Shown piece after piece: positions 23,900-34,162 of a DNA stretch of 64,000 nucleotides (position 1 is its first letter; the number at the start of each line of letters is the position of its first letter). Location of the stretch: NCBI GenBank assembly GCA_026413225.1, contig CM048556.1, positions 22,793,115-22,857,114 on the forward strand. The letters run 5' to 3'. The position numbers and the translations under genes were made by a program. Source of the stretch: Otis tarda. Lineage: Eukaryota; Chordata; Aves; Otidiformes; Otididae. Below the pieces are notes generated by a model. The model had not been told where the DNA came from and did no database searches. It worked only from the letters and a program-made list of their open reading frames with translations.

Positions 23900-24900
23900 T
23901 CAGCAGAACAAGAGAACGCAGAGCCACGGCTGGAGACACCCGAGACCACCACCCCGGCCGCCGCGCGCAGCAATCCCGCACACCCGCACACCCGCACGCC
24001 CGCGGGGCCCGGCCCGCGCGCGGCACAGGGCGGCTCGGGTGCCTGGAGGTCCGGGGGGCTGCTGCCGCCCCCCTCCCGGGGCTGCTGCCGCCGCGTGTGC
24101 GGCTGCAGTGCTGCCTCTCCCAGGCAGAGGGCAGGAGATCGCTGCGGGATACAGCTCGCCCTGGTTTTCGGGATTTAGCTGCGGCCAGCTCCGGCTGCGC
24201 AGAGCCGGCGGTTCGGCTGAACCTCCCGTCCCAAAAGTACGCGGAGGCGGGCGCGGGCCGGGGTCCCTGTCCCGGGTGGCGGGGCCGTGTCCCAGGCCGG
24301 GGTCCCTGTCCCGGGTGGCGGCGCCGTGTCCCAGGCCGGGGTCCCTGTCCCGGGTGGCGGGGCCGTGTCCCAGGCCGGGGTCCCTGTCCCGAGTGGCGGG
24401 GCCGTGTCCCAGGCCGGGGTCCCTGTCCCGAGTGGCGGGGCCGTGTCCCAGGCCGAGGTCCCTGTCCCGGGTGGCGGGGCCGTGTCCCAGGCCGGGGTCC
24501 CTGTCCCGAGTGGCGGGGCCGTGTCCCAGGCCGAGGTCCCTGTCCCGGGTGCGGCCGGGGGCGGCGGCGGGTCCGCCCTCTGAGGGTCACTGCGCACCCG
24601 CGCCCGGCCGCTCCCGCACAGGGGGTGCCGAGCCCCCGCCGCGTCAGAGGGACCGAGAGCTCCGCATCCCCGCGGGATGGCCGGGGGCGGGATCTGGAGG
24701 GGCAGCAGCTCCCACGCGCGGTTCGAGGGCTGTCGCTGCCCCGGCTCGCAGACGCCTGCCCGCTGGCAGCCCTCGGGTCTGGTCAGGGTGTCCCGGGGAG
24801 GGAGGAGGGGGCTCGCGGGATGGAGAAGTCTGCTCACAGCCGAGGCAGGTGGAGATGCCCGTTTTCATGGTGCCTGCTGCGCAGGCTGGGCGTCAGCAGC
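23900..24900. promoter_or_regulatory. Orphan CpG island
   Basis: This CpG-dense block is about 6.7 kb upstream of the NHSL2 start and contains a 39-bp minisatellite. It includes a CCCGCACA-type short run near 23,975-24,003 and GC boxes. No coding exon with splice signals is found on either strand. It may be a promoter of a non-coding transcript, a distal upstream NHSL2 promoter, or simply a GC-rich repeat region. Confidence 0.4.
24254..24560 (+). repeat. Minisatellite, perfect 39-bp period, 8 copies
   Basis: The anchor GTCCCTGTCCCG occurs at 24,263, 24,302, 24,341, 24,380, 24,419, 24,458, 24,497 and 24,536, exactly 39 bp apart with no indels. Units differ at two main positions (CGGGTGGCGG versus CGAGTGGCGG, and GCCGGGG versus GCCGAGG). 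GAG-type and GGG-type units alternate towards the right end, suggesting duplication of dimers. As 39 is divisible by three, open frames run through it on both strands; these are artefacts. Confidence 0.95.
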
Positions 24901-25030
24901 AAAACCCGTGTGGAGAGTTCCCGGCGAGGAAGGATGCTGGGGATGCAGCCGTGGCGTGAGAGGTGGGTGATGCTGGGCAGCCCGGCTTGTGTACCTGGGG
25001 AGCTCAGCCGCAAAATGCGGGGCAGCGTGG

Positions 25031-25168
25031 GGAGGAGGAAACCCCATTTCCAGCCCAGAGGAGGAAATTCCATTTCCAGCCCAGAGGAGGAAACCCCATT
25101 TCCAGCCCGGAGGAGGAAACCCCGTTTCCAGCCCAGAGGAGGAAATTCCATTTCCAGCCCAGAGGAGG
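25031..25168 (+). repeat. Minisatellite, 26-bp unit, about 5 copies
   Basis: The anchor GAGGAAA recurs at 25,035, 25,061, 25,087, 25,113 and 25,139, exactly 26 bp apart. The unit reads GAGGAAACCCCATTTCCAGC, then CCAGAG. Copies alternate between ACCCC and ATTCC variants. The unit contains a near-palindromic GGAAA...TTTCC core, and its purine/pyrimidine layout is unlike the GC-rich arrays nearby. Confidence 0.95.
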
Positions 25169-28100
25169 GCCCAGGGTCTCTGTGTGGTCAAGCCCTTCTG
25201 CTTTAATCCACTGCCAATGGAAGGGGAAAGGGCCACGGAGGGGGGCCTGGCAGGGCAGCGCTGCTGGGGACACCCCAAAGAGCAGCGAGGGTGTGAGGAC
25301 AGGCCTTGGAGGGGCTTTGGAGAGCTGCCGTAACTGCTGACGGTCGCACAGCTGGGGTGGAAAGCAAACCTAGAGGAAAGGACGTGCTGGGAGGGCGCGG
25401 GGCAGGGGCAGGTTTATTTATGACCACCTTTCATTTTCTTTCTGACGCACTCGGCTGCTGCTGAGGTTCCCGCACCTTCAAAAGCAACTTGTTCCAGTTT
25501 CTCTTCAGGAAAAACTTCACTTTTGAGTTTAAAAGCTCTTTTTGGAGGAGCTCATTGTACAGGAAACATCAGCCTCTCTCCGAGTTGCCCTGGTGAGGTT
25601 TTTCTGGGGCTTTTCTCGTGGCTCTGCTTGGGTCTCACTGGATGCAGGGGAGAGGAAGGGCCAGGATGTGCTGCGGTGCTAGAAAACTCTCAAGAAACTT
25701 TTCTGAACGGCTGAGCCATGAGGTCAGCGCAGTGCCTCACAGCAAGCACGGACATTTAATTACCGGGGCTGCAGGGCAGTTTGGTGTTACTGTGTCTGCC
25801 GCACTGCAATCAAACGGGTTCATCCAGGTTAACGAGCTCAGGTGGGGAATTCGTCATGACTGGCCGCTGACGGCAGGACGGGGTGTCGAGCACAGCGCTC
25901 CCACCTTCAGCACCCCCAACCGACCTCCGAGACCCCCAGCAGGGTCTGGAGCGTGCCTGGGGCTGGAGGAACCGGGCACGGCCCACACCAGCCCGGGCTT
26001 TCTGCGGTGACAGACCCTGCGGGGAAGGAGGGAGCCTGAGCTGCTCTGTGCAGCCGCTCCGGAGGGGCCGCAGACCCTGCAGAGCCCCCGCTCCGCAGTG
26101 GGGCGCGGGCAGGCGGAGGATGCGCCCAGGGCTGTCGGCGGCGTTCCTGCGAGAAGGGAACTGGGGAGGCTAGAAAGGAAGGAAAGCGACGGCAGGGACG
26201 GATGGAGCTGTGATTCCTTTTGTCAGGAAATCGATAAATCAGCGGGTCTCGCTCTCCTTTTGGCATCTCACCCCATTTAGAAGTCCAGCCGGGAGGCGGG
26301 CAGCACAGGGAGCTGGTGGCTCTGCAGCGAGACACCGACACGGCTCATCTTGCTGAAGTCAGAAGACACTTAAAAATAGCAAGTGGGCGGCCTTCGCTGA
26401 CCCCGATAGTCATCCTTCTCCCCAGCAGCGCGGAGGAGACCGGCCTGGACTCCAGCTGCAGCTCTGCTCCTCCGCAGCGGGATCGTGAGCCTGAGCCAGG
26501 GCCACTGCTCTGTGACGTGCGGGATCTCACGGGCTGGAGACCCCAACGGCGTCTCGTGTTTTCCTCTCGCTGTTGCTTCCCGGCTCTGGCCCAGGGACAG
26601 GGTGAGGCAGCAGCTCCTTCTCCGTGGCGTCAGGCAGCGGCCGCACCAGCGCGGTTCCGTCACAGGTGGCAGGGGTACGGTGGAAACGCCTTCCGCTTCC
26701 TTCCACAAGCAGATCTGCCAGCGAGGAAAGCTGTTTGCGATCTTTTATCTCGCAGCACTTGTGTGTCTTTTATGGCCCAGCACTTCTGGCCATTTCAAGC
26801 TCCAAATTCCTGGTGAAACCAACCAGAAAATGCGTTTGATGGTGTAACTCCTGACAGTTAATTCGTGGTCCCCAGTTAGCATTAGCCGGTTTCCGTTTCG
26901 GAATTAGCAATGCTAATTGGCAGCTGAACTCGGGGTGACTACCTCTGGATGGAGCTGCTGTCAGCCTCCCGACAGTTCGCTCGGTCGCGGGAGGATTTAT
27001 GCAAGCTCAGGGCTCTGCAAGCGCGGTTTTCTGTTTCCCTGTCTGTGAGCTGCTTTTATTTGATTCTCTTTGCCTCTTACTCCAGCTCACAAATTGATGC
27101 TCATCTTCTGTCATTTGTCTGTGTTGGCTTAGGACTGGGTGAACACAACACTCACCCAGGAGATGAACACGAACACGAGGCACGCGCGCGTGCACGCCGG
27201 GAGCCGGAGCAGAAGACGGAGCCCACATCCCCGGCGCCTGCACACACGAGTGGGCTCGTTGTTCTTTAATCGAGCCTCCCTTCCCCGCGATGACCATGGC
27301 ACAGAGGTGCCTGCCGGGCTGCTGGAGGAGGACCCTGAGGACCGCAGGCGGGAGATGAGTCCCTGTTTCTCCGGGGCTCTGCGGGGCGGCTGCAGCGGCT
27401 GGAGCAGAGCAAACCCCACAGCATCCCTGCGGCAGCAGAAGCCACCTCAGGCACGTGGGTGCTCGTTAGGAGCCAGAGCCGTGACGAGCAGCGAGGTTTA
27501 GCCGCGTGGGTCTGTCACGCTGCGAAAGCTGATGCTGCCCCGCACAGGGCTCGGCCACCGCAGCGCAGGGGCTTTCACCGGCGGGAGCGAGACCTCCGCA
27601 GCCAGAACTCTTCAGCTCAGTGCCCCAAGGCAAATGCTGTGTTGCGAGGAGCATACAGAAGAAAACAGAGAACAGCATCATGCCGCACATCCTGCGCACC
27701 CCTGGGACCCTGGGGACACGGCTGGGATCCCAGGGACGTGGTCAGCCTCCTGTGACAGGGAAGCACCCGTCTGCGGGAACGGGAAGGTCGGTGGGACGAC
27801 GGATGACGGACAGCACGGAGCAGCCTTGGAGCCGGACGGGAGAGAGGTGTGCAGGGACCGTGCCCCATCCGGCCCTGGGGACGGGAGCTGTGGGGTGCCT
27901 GCAGGACGCTGTCCCGGCCAGCCCGGGGCTCGGGGCCGTGCCTGTGGGCCGCGGCGCTGGCAGAAGAGCTCTCTTGCTCACTCGTTTCGGGCTGCGATGA
28001 GGGGCTGTCTGCTGGGCAGGGCGGGTGGTGTAAGCCGTTCCCCGGCTCCGCCGCGGGGATGGGGATGGCAGCGCGCTGCTCCGCGAGGGAAGGCTCCCGC

Positions 28101-28859
28101 TCCCGCTCCAGCCCCTTGCTCGAAGCCGCTCTGCCTGCCCGAGGCCGGGCACCTGCCGGCTGCGGCGCGTCCCAGCTCCGGCCGGGGCGCGCGGGGATGG
28201 ACACGGCCCCGCAATGAGCCCGCTGTGGCTCGGCGAGCCGCAAAGAGGCACAGAGAAAGCCGTCACCATGGCTAGCAGGAAGCCAAAAAGCAAATAAAAG
28301 GCCCTTTGTGCTCCTGCTCATTACTCTGTGTGCCTCCCCAGCGCGGGGGAAGTAATTATCCGTTTCTCCACGCTGGTGTGGAGCCTCCTCTTCCCTCGGT
28401 GCGTGCCCAGGCACCTTGTCTGCAGAGTTAATTGGCGCGCACAACGGATTTCCTCTTGCCATCCCCATTCTCCGAAAGGGCTCTGTGTTGTGGGGGTTTT
28501 TTCTTTCTTTTTTTTTCTCCTCTGGTGCCCGCTCAATTAACCAGATAGGGGCAATTTTGCCTTGGGGAAGGGATCATTCCCCAGGCGGAGCGCGCAGCAG
28601 CAGGCTCCCCTCTCCCGGCTCTGCGGGGCCCCGAGCGGGCGGCGCGTGCTCGCCGTGCTGGCCGGCCACCGGCGCGGAGCAGGACACGCGGCTGGGGACC
28701 GGGGTCTCCGGCTGCTCGGCCCCGCAGCGCTGGGCACTGGGGTGCCTCTGGCAAACGGAGCGGCAGCAGCTCCGCAGGCCAACGCCACCCGAATCCCTGC
28801 GCTGCTGTCTAACAGCCGTCTTGACAGCCCTAATGGTCTCCCAGTTTGGCCCTGAGCTC
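25169..28859. other. Intergenic, no gene seen
   Basis: No supportable coding exon. Short AT-rich patches occur (for example 26,840-26,940, with AGTTAATTCG, GGAATTAGCAATGCTAATTGG) and may be regulatory. Otherwise it is GC-rich and unremarkable. Confidence 0.45.
26840..26945. promoter_or_regulatory. AT-rich island with paired homeodomain motifs
   Basis: The segment contains GTTAATTC, GTTAGCATTAGC, GAATTAGC and GCTAATTGG within 100 bp, set in GC-rich surroundings. AATTAGCAATGCTAATT (about 26,901-26,917) is a near-perfect inverted repeat of an AATTAGCA site. It is a candidate dimeric homeodomain element, inferred from motifs only. Confidence 0.35.
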
Positions 28860-29115
28860 TGAAACACCTCCTCCGTACTGGTAGTAGCTGATTTGGAAGA
28901 TGTTACTGAATTGATACTGCTGATGTCCCCTCCTGAAGGGCAGGCTGGTAATAAAGTCATGCGATAGTATTTATGCTAATATTAATTACCTGCCATTTTA
29001 ATGTGTGCTAACAATTTGGTTGTGATGCTCTTTGTAGCTGTAGTGGAAGGCCAGTGACTGATACACCCCTGTTCTTTGTGAATGCAATTAAAAAGAAAGC
29101 ATTAACGCATTTATT
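28860..29115. promoter_or_regulatory. AT-rich island, strong candidate conserved element
   Basis: About 250 bp of balanced composition with ATTTATGCTAATATTAATTACC, CCATTTTAATGTG, GCAATTAAAAAG and GCATTAACGC. It is free of CpG except at one edge and bordered on both sides by CpG-rich DNA. It also contains octamer/POU-like ATGCTAAT (28,972 region). It looks like a developmental enhancer or conserved element. There is no coding frame of note. Confidence 0.4.
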
Positions 29116-30429
29116 CACAAATAACACCCACCAGGACCGGAACCTCAGCGGTGCGTGTGATCCACGCTGTTTGTTACACGTCAGATTCACAGTGACGGGC
29201 TCCCACGGGATTCACATCGGGTTGCCAGAGTGGGATGTGATCTCTAGGCACAGTGCTGGGCGAGCAACAAGCGGGAGCTGCAGCGGGAGCCGCGCGGCGC
29301 CGCAGCCGGGTGCGCTGTGGGCGAGCGGCGCGGCGTTTCGCCCCCCGTCGCTCTGGGCCTCCTGGCCATCCTGAAGATGCTCAGGAGCTCCTGGACGTGA
29401 GTGTCCTCTGACCAAACGCTGGGTCCTCACCGCGCCGCAGCTCGGGGTAACGACTGATGTGTTCTCAGCCTCCTGCAGCCGAGGGGTGGAGGGGAGGTTC
29501 CTTGCAGACCAGAGGTGACGCAGCCCAGTTCCCATCAGAGGGTGGCTGTTGTGACCCGGGAGCGTGCAGGGCTGCATCCCAGTTTCGCTGGTTTGGGATC
29601 TCTGGAAACGCGGGTACGGAGCGCGCCCGCCCCAGTCCTGCTGGGGATCACCGAGCCGAGCTGACCCCGGCCCCAGGTGAGGCCAGAGGCACGGCCGGCC
29701 ACGCGGCGCGGGGGGACCCGCTGCGGATGGGATGGGGTTGTTCTGTACCCCCGTCACTGGAGCTCCTCCTTTGCTGCCTCTGGGGAGGCAGAGGACGTGT
29801 CAGCCGCAGCGGGGAGAGCAGGGTTTTCTCCATCTTGAAGGAAAGGGAAGATCAGAACAGGCTTCAGAAAAGCTGCTTCTCAGCAGATTGAGACTGAGCA
29901 AAGAAACGGTTTCTCGTAGAACTAAAGTTTCTGACTCTGTTTTAACCGCTTCCTAATGTTCTAAATGTATTTCAAGGCCTTTTTGAACTTACTCTGGGGA
30001 ATTACTTCGGGAGAGGCTCTGACGTAAGCCATTTGGCAGGATCAGCAGGAATCTGTCATTTATTCTGGAGACAAGCTTGTGTTTGCGATGCTAAAACCTG
30101 TCAGAAAGTCTCGCCCGTCTCTAGTTCCCGTGCCCTCGCCCCCCTCCCCGCCCTCAAAACCTGGGAGCAGCAGCACTGGTCAGGCGCTGCCTTCCCGGCG
30201 CGTATTTCCGTCGCTCGGGTCGGTTCCCCGGAGCGTTTGTGCGAGGGGCAGCGGCGGTTGTGCCTCGTCTGCGTAAGGCAGCGCCCGGCGTCCCGGCCAG
30301 GTCGGGGCAGCGAGGTGGTGAGGGTCCCGCCTCGGTCCGCAGCCTGGCCGGGCGGACGGAGGAGCGGGAGCCGAGCCGCGGAGCACCGCGTACGACCCCT
30401 CGTCGTGAGGCCGTGCTGTACAGTTGCTT
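29116..30429. other. Intergenic, GC-rich, no gene seen
   Basis: CpG-dense patches occur at about 29,280-29,360, 29,620-29,720 and 30,180-30,420. No exon with convincing splice sites or family match is present. Confidence 0.45.
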
Positions 30430-30730
30430 GTGCGGAGGGGGAACAATATTCTCTGCGTCTGATTAGCGTTAAATATTTCACAGCTGACAAAGTCCCGGCG
30501 CGCGTTAGCATATGGCAGAGCTGCCTGGGTTTTGGCTACTGCGGGAGGATGGTTAATTAGTAAGACATTTTTATGTATGAAAGGAAAAACATTACAATCC
30601 TGGTGGCTGGCAGCACGCTGATGTTTTACATTTCTGTAAGGAATAGGAGGATATGCTCATTGGCACGCTTCCCTGGAATGTTTACCAGCAAACATTCATC
30701 CTTGTTTTCTTAAATATAAAAATTGCGTAT
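30430..30730. promoter_or_regulatory. AT-rich island, candidate conserved element
   Basis: Contains AACAATATTC (SOX-like), CTGATTAGCG, GGTTAATTAGTAAG and ACATTACAATCC, directly after a CpG-rich block ending near 30,420. It is a candidate enhancer, with conservation untested. Confidence 0.3.
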
Positions 30731-33479
30731 TATGTGTTAGAGCAAAAGCGTGTTGGAAATGGGTCCTTTGGAAGGGAAACGCGACAGCGTGCTCTCCTGC
30801 CGCAGACGTGCTCTTCTCCACCTTTAAAGGAAAAGACAGCGGTTGTTGAGGAAAGGTGAGCTGGGAAGAGGGGAGGAAGCGCGGGGGAGATTTGCGGCAG
30901 AGCCGTCACGAGCGGTGTGGAATGGAAACGGAAGTGCAGGTGTGCGACGGCACCGGGAGCAGCCCCAGAGACGGGATCGGGGCGGGGAGCCGTCCTGACA
31001 GCCCCGACAAGGCTGCCGGCCGAGCCAGGAGCACTGCACGGCTCTCGGGTGCGTTTCTCCTCCACGGCCTCAGCGGGAGCGCAGGGGGTGCACGAAGGCG
31101 CCCAGAGCAGAGGACAAAACACAACAGGCAGCAACGTCACCTGAGCACCTGAGATTCTGCAAGCAAGGTCCTGAGACAGAAAATCCCCCCCAGTAAGCGT
31201 TTGACTCCTGAAATCTGTCAGAGCCAGTGTCCATTCACTCTGATGGGGACCCGGACTCGCCCGCCCTGAGATCCCCCCCAGTGCCCGCGCTTCCGCAGCT
31301 GCCGGCTCCTTTTGTGACCCCGCTCCGCGGGTCCTCGCGCCGGCTGCTGAAGGAAGGACACTTGCCGTGCAAACTGAGTGCAGGTTCAGCTCCCCGGAGC
31401 CCTCCAAGGAAACCTTCTTTTCACCCCTTCCCAGCGACCTGCCCTCCCGCGGCGCTGCGGGAGCGCCCCTTCCCTTCGCGCCCCCGGGAGCTCAGCGGCT
31501 CTCAAGGTCCACGCGCACGGATTTCTCTTCGCTTGCTTCTCCCTTGTTGAATAAGCGGTGGCAAATTAGGTCATGTGGAGCTAAATTGAGCATTAACCGT
31601 TCTCCCTTCAGAACTACTGCTGCAGCCTCTCCGGGGAAATAAAAGCTGTTTCAGAAAGTGACTTGGATCAGATTGCTTCCCCTCCAGCGCCGGAGACCGC
31701 TGGGCTTTCCAGAGACGAGCGGCTGGGAGAAAGCCCCTGGCAGAGCGCGGGGGCTTGGGGGGCGTCAGGACGAGCAGGGGCAGGCAGGGTGTTGGGGTCC
31801 CCAGCCGGCACTCGCAGCCTGCGGCTCCCCACCGCGCAGCTGCGCGGCCGCGTCTCACGGCTCTGCCGCAGCACCGGCCGCCAGACCCCGCACACCCCGC
31901 GATGCTCGTCACACAGACCCAAACCGCAGACCTTCAGAAGTTCAGCACAACTCAAAGGCCAAGCGGGACTCCGGTTCTCCTCTGGCTGTGACCTGCCCGT
32001 GGCTGGGAGGAGGCGCAGAGCCCCGCGGGGCTGTCCCCGGTCATCCTCGTCCCTGCCGCCTGCCCCGCTGCCCACCCACGGTGAAGGGTGGGGGCCTGGG
32101 GGCCAGCGGCACAGGCAGGGCTGGGGCGCAGGGCAGGGTTTCACCTCCCCATCGTTCCCGGCGCGGGCAGCGTCTCCATCAGAGCCGACCACCTCGATGT
32201 CCTCAGCCGTCGCTCGGCAGACGTTGTCCTCTCCTAGGGTGCGAGCGTCCTGCCCGCGGTCCCCATGGCAGCAGCACCGCGGGCTCCCTGAGCCCTGCAC
32301 TGACCCTGCTCCCGCGCGCCCCGTCCCTCCGTGTCACAGGCTCTGCCGCGCAGATCCCTGCCCCGCGGGAGCTGGAAGCGATGCACGAACCGGAGCTGCG
32401 CAGCAAGAGCCGCTCTGTCACGCTGCCTTCAGACCGGTGGTTCCTTCCAGATGGAGAAGTCTGTCTGTTGGCAGAACACCAACGCTGGCAGGCAGGAGAA
32501 GCAGCATCTGCCAAATCAGACACATGTAAAGCTTTCCATGTGGCGACGGTTCCGTCCAAGGCCGAGTGCAGGCGCACCGAGCTCCAAAGGCAGCCGGACG
32601 GTACGTCACGGGACGCGGGGATGGGGCGGTGAGGGACGCGTCCTCCTCCCTTTGAAGGCACCCGGGCTGCCACTGCTGCAGGCGCCTGTCTCTCCTGGAG
32701 AAAGCCAGCCTCCCCGGCCAAGCCCAGGGACTTTGGGATCAGTATTTCCTAAGCACAGCTTGGGCAGCGATGGGCGAAAGGTAGCGGGGAACTCTTCTGT
32801 GCTGTACAAAATGGTACAGCGATGGGGTAAGGGCTGGGAAAGGCTGAGAGCCAGGGACCGGCTCCAGACAGTGAGGTGAGGCTGGGCGGGACGGGGCCTT
32901 TGGGTTCAATGCCAGGGCCGCTCCGTGGGCTCGTTTTTCCTTCCCACTCTTTTCCCAGGCTGCCCTCTCCAAAGGGCCTGCCCTCACACGCAGGTTCGAT
33001 GGGGATGTTCCAGGTTGGCGAAACCCGAGGACTGCTCGCGGCCGCTTCGGCATCTCCAAAACACCGCTCCCCTGCGCGTGAGACGGTGACAAACTCACCA
33101 GGGTCGCCTTAGCCTGACACAGGCTGCTGATGCTCCGGGCAAAGCACCCGTCCCCAAAACCCACACCACCAAGGTACCGGTATGGGGTAAACCGAGCCAG
33201 CTTTGGGGCAAAAAGGGCAAAACTCGAGGCACTCACAGAGCTGGGTGCTTCTCTGAGGGGACGCGGCGGTTTGTCCAGGCAGCCGGAGAGCTTGCGGCGC
33301 AGGAACACCGCTTCTGGCTTTCGGATGCCGCATGCCCCTTTTCCCACTGTGTGTCCCCTTTCCGATGGCACGATGGACCAAGCCAGCCTGGTTCATCCCC
33401 AGTGACCCACTGGGCTCCAGAGCCCGCCCCTGCGCTGCGCTGGGGGGCATCGGCGAGCTGCCGGCGTGCGATCGCTGCC
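30731..33479. other. Intergenic, no gene seen
   Basis: GC-rich sequence with many short open frames on both strands and none supportable as exons. No repeat array or RNA gene recognised. Confidence 0.45.
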
Positions 33480-33600
33480 CGGGTGTTTATTGCCAGCGGG
33501 AATCACCCAGATTAATCACAACGGCTACTACAAAGTTTGGTAATAAAATCCTAAACGCAATAAAAGACGGTCCAGTGACTCATTGATGGAAATCCCTCCC
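33480..33600. promoter_or_regulatory. AT-rich island, candidate regulatory element
   Basis: Contains CCAGATTAATCACA (OTX/PITX-like TAATC sites in both orientations), TTTGGTAATAAAATCC and GCAATAAAAGAC. It is bordered by GC-rich sequence. Confidence 0.3.
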
Positions 33601-34011
33601 CTGTTCCCAGCGAAAGCGCTTGCTGCGGTCTCCGCGGCGTTGTTCCTTTCAGCTCCCTGACGTTAATCCATAAAACACCGTTACGGCTCGGGGATAGCTC
33701 GCGGGTTGGGAAAGCTGGGAACGGGATCGTTCGTGCCAGGGAAATGGCGATGAGCCCTTCAGGGTCAGCGCTGCCCAGGCGAAGCGGGACGGGGGCTGAT
33801 CGGCCCGTGCGGCGCGGGGGAGGCGAGAGCCGCCACCTTGGGCTGTCCCGCGTTGTCGGGCCCGTGAACGTCCCGAGCCGGGGCTCTCGCGGGAGCCCAC
33901 GGCTGGCGGGAGGTGGCTGTGTCCCGGCCGCGTGGGGCTTGCTCCCGGCGTCCGCAGGGCCGTGCCTGTCCCCACCACGCTAATCGCGGAACCCAAGCTT
34001 TGCAACGAAAC

Positions 34012-34162
34012 TTTCAATCTCTTTTCAATCTCTTTTGCAGCATGAGAAGGTGGGCGTTCTTCATCAAAGAGATGTGCTTTTTGATGAGGCGCTTCAAACA
34101 TTTATTTCCCAGCTGCCGGGTGCTTCCTCAGTGACTGATAAATGCTTTCTGGGTGGTTGCAG
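34012..34162 (+). other. Exon-like segment with strong acceptor (unproven)
   Basis: A duplicated pyrimidine tract (TTTCAATCTCTTTTCAATCTC, shown to 20 of its bases as TTTCAATCTCTTTTCAATCT) leads into TTTTGCAG at 34,040, a textbook acceptor. An open frame of about 40 codons follows (HEKVGVLHQRDVLFDEALQT...). The only downstream donor candidate, GCAG|GTTGAA at 34,162, is weak. I recognise no homologue. It could be a non-coding exon or a conserved element. Confidence 0.2.

Noticed and set aside
24254-24560. CRISPR-like regular array
   Set aside because: There are no distinct repeat/spacer classes, every unit is the same 39 bp, and the context is vertebrate. It is a minisatellite.
23467-25206. 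579-codon plus-strand open frame, and 309-codon minus-strand counterpart with a 13-residue repeat
   Set aside because: The 39-bp minisatellite keeps frames open on both strands. Flanking sequence has no recognisable domain or codon bias.
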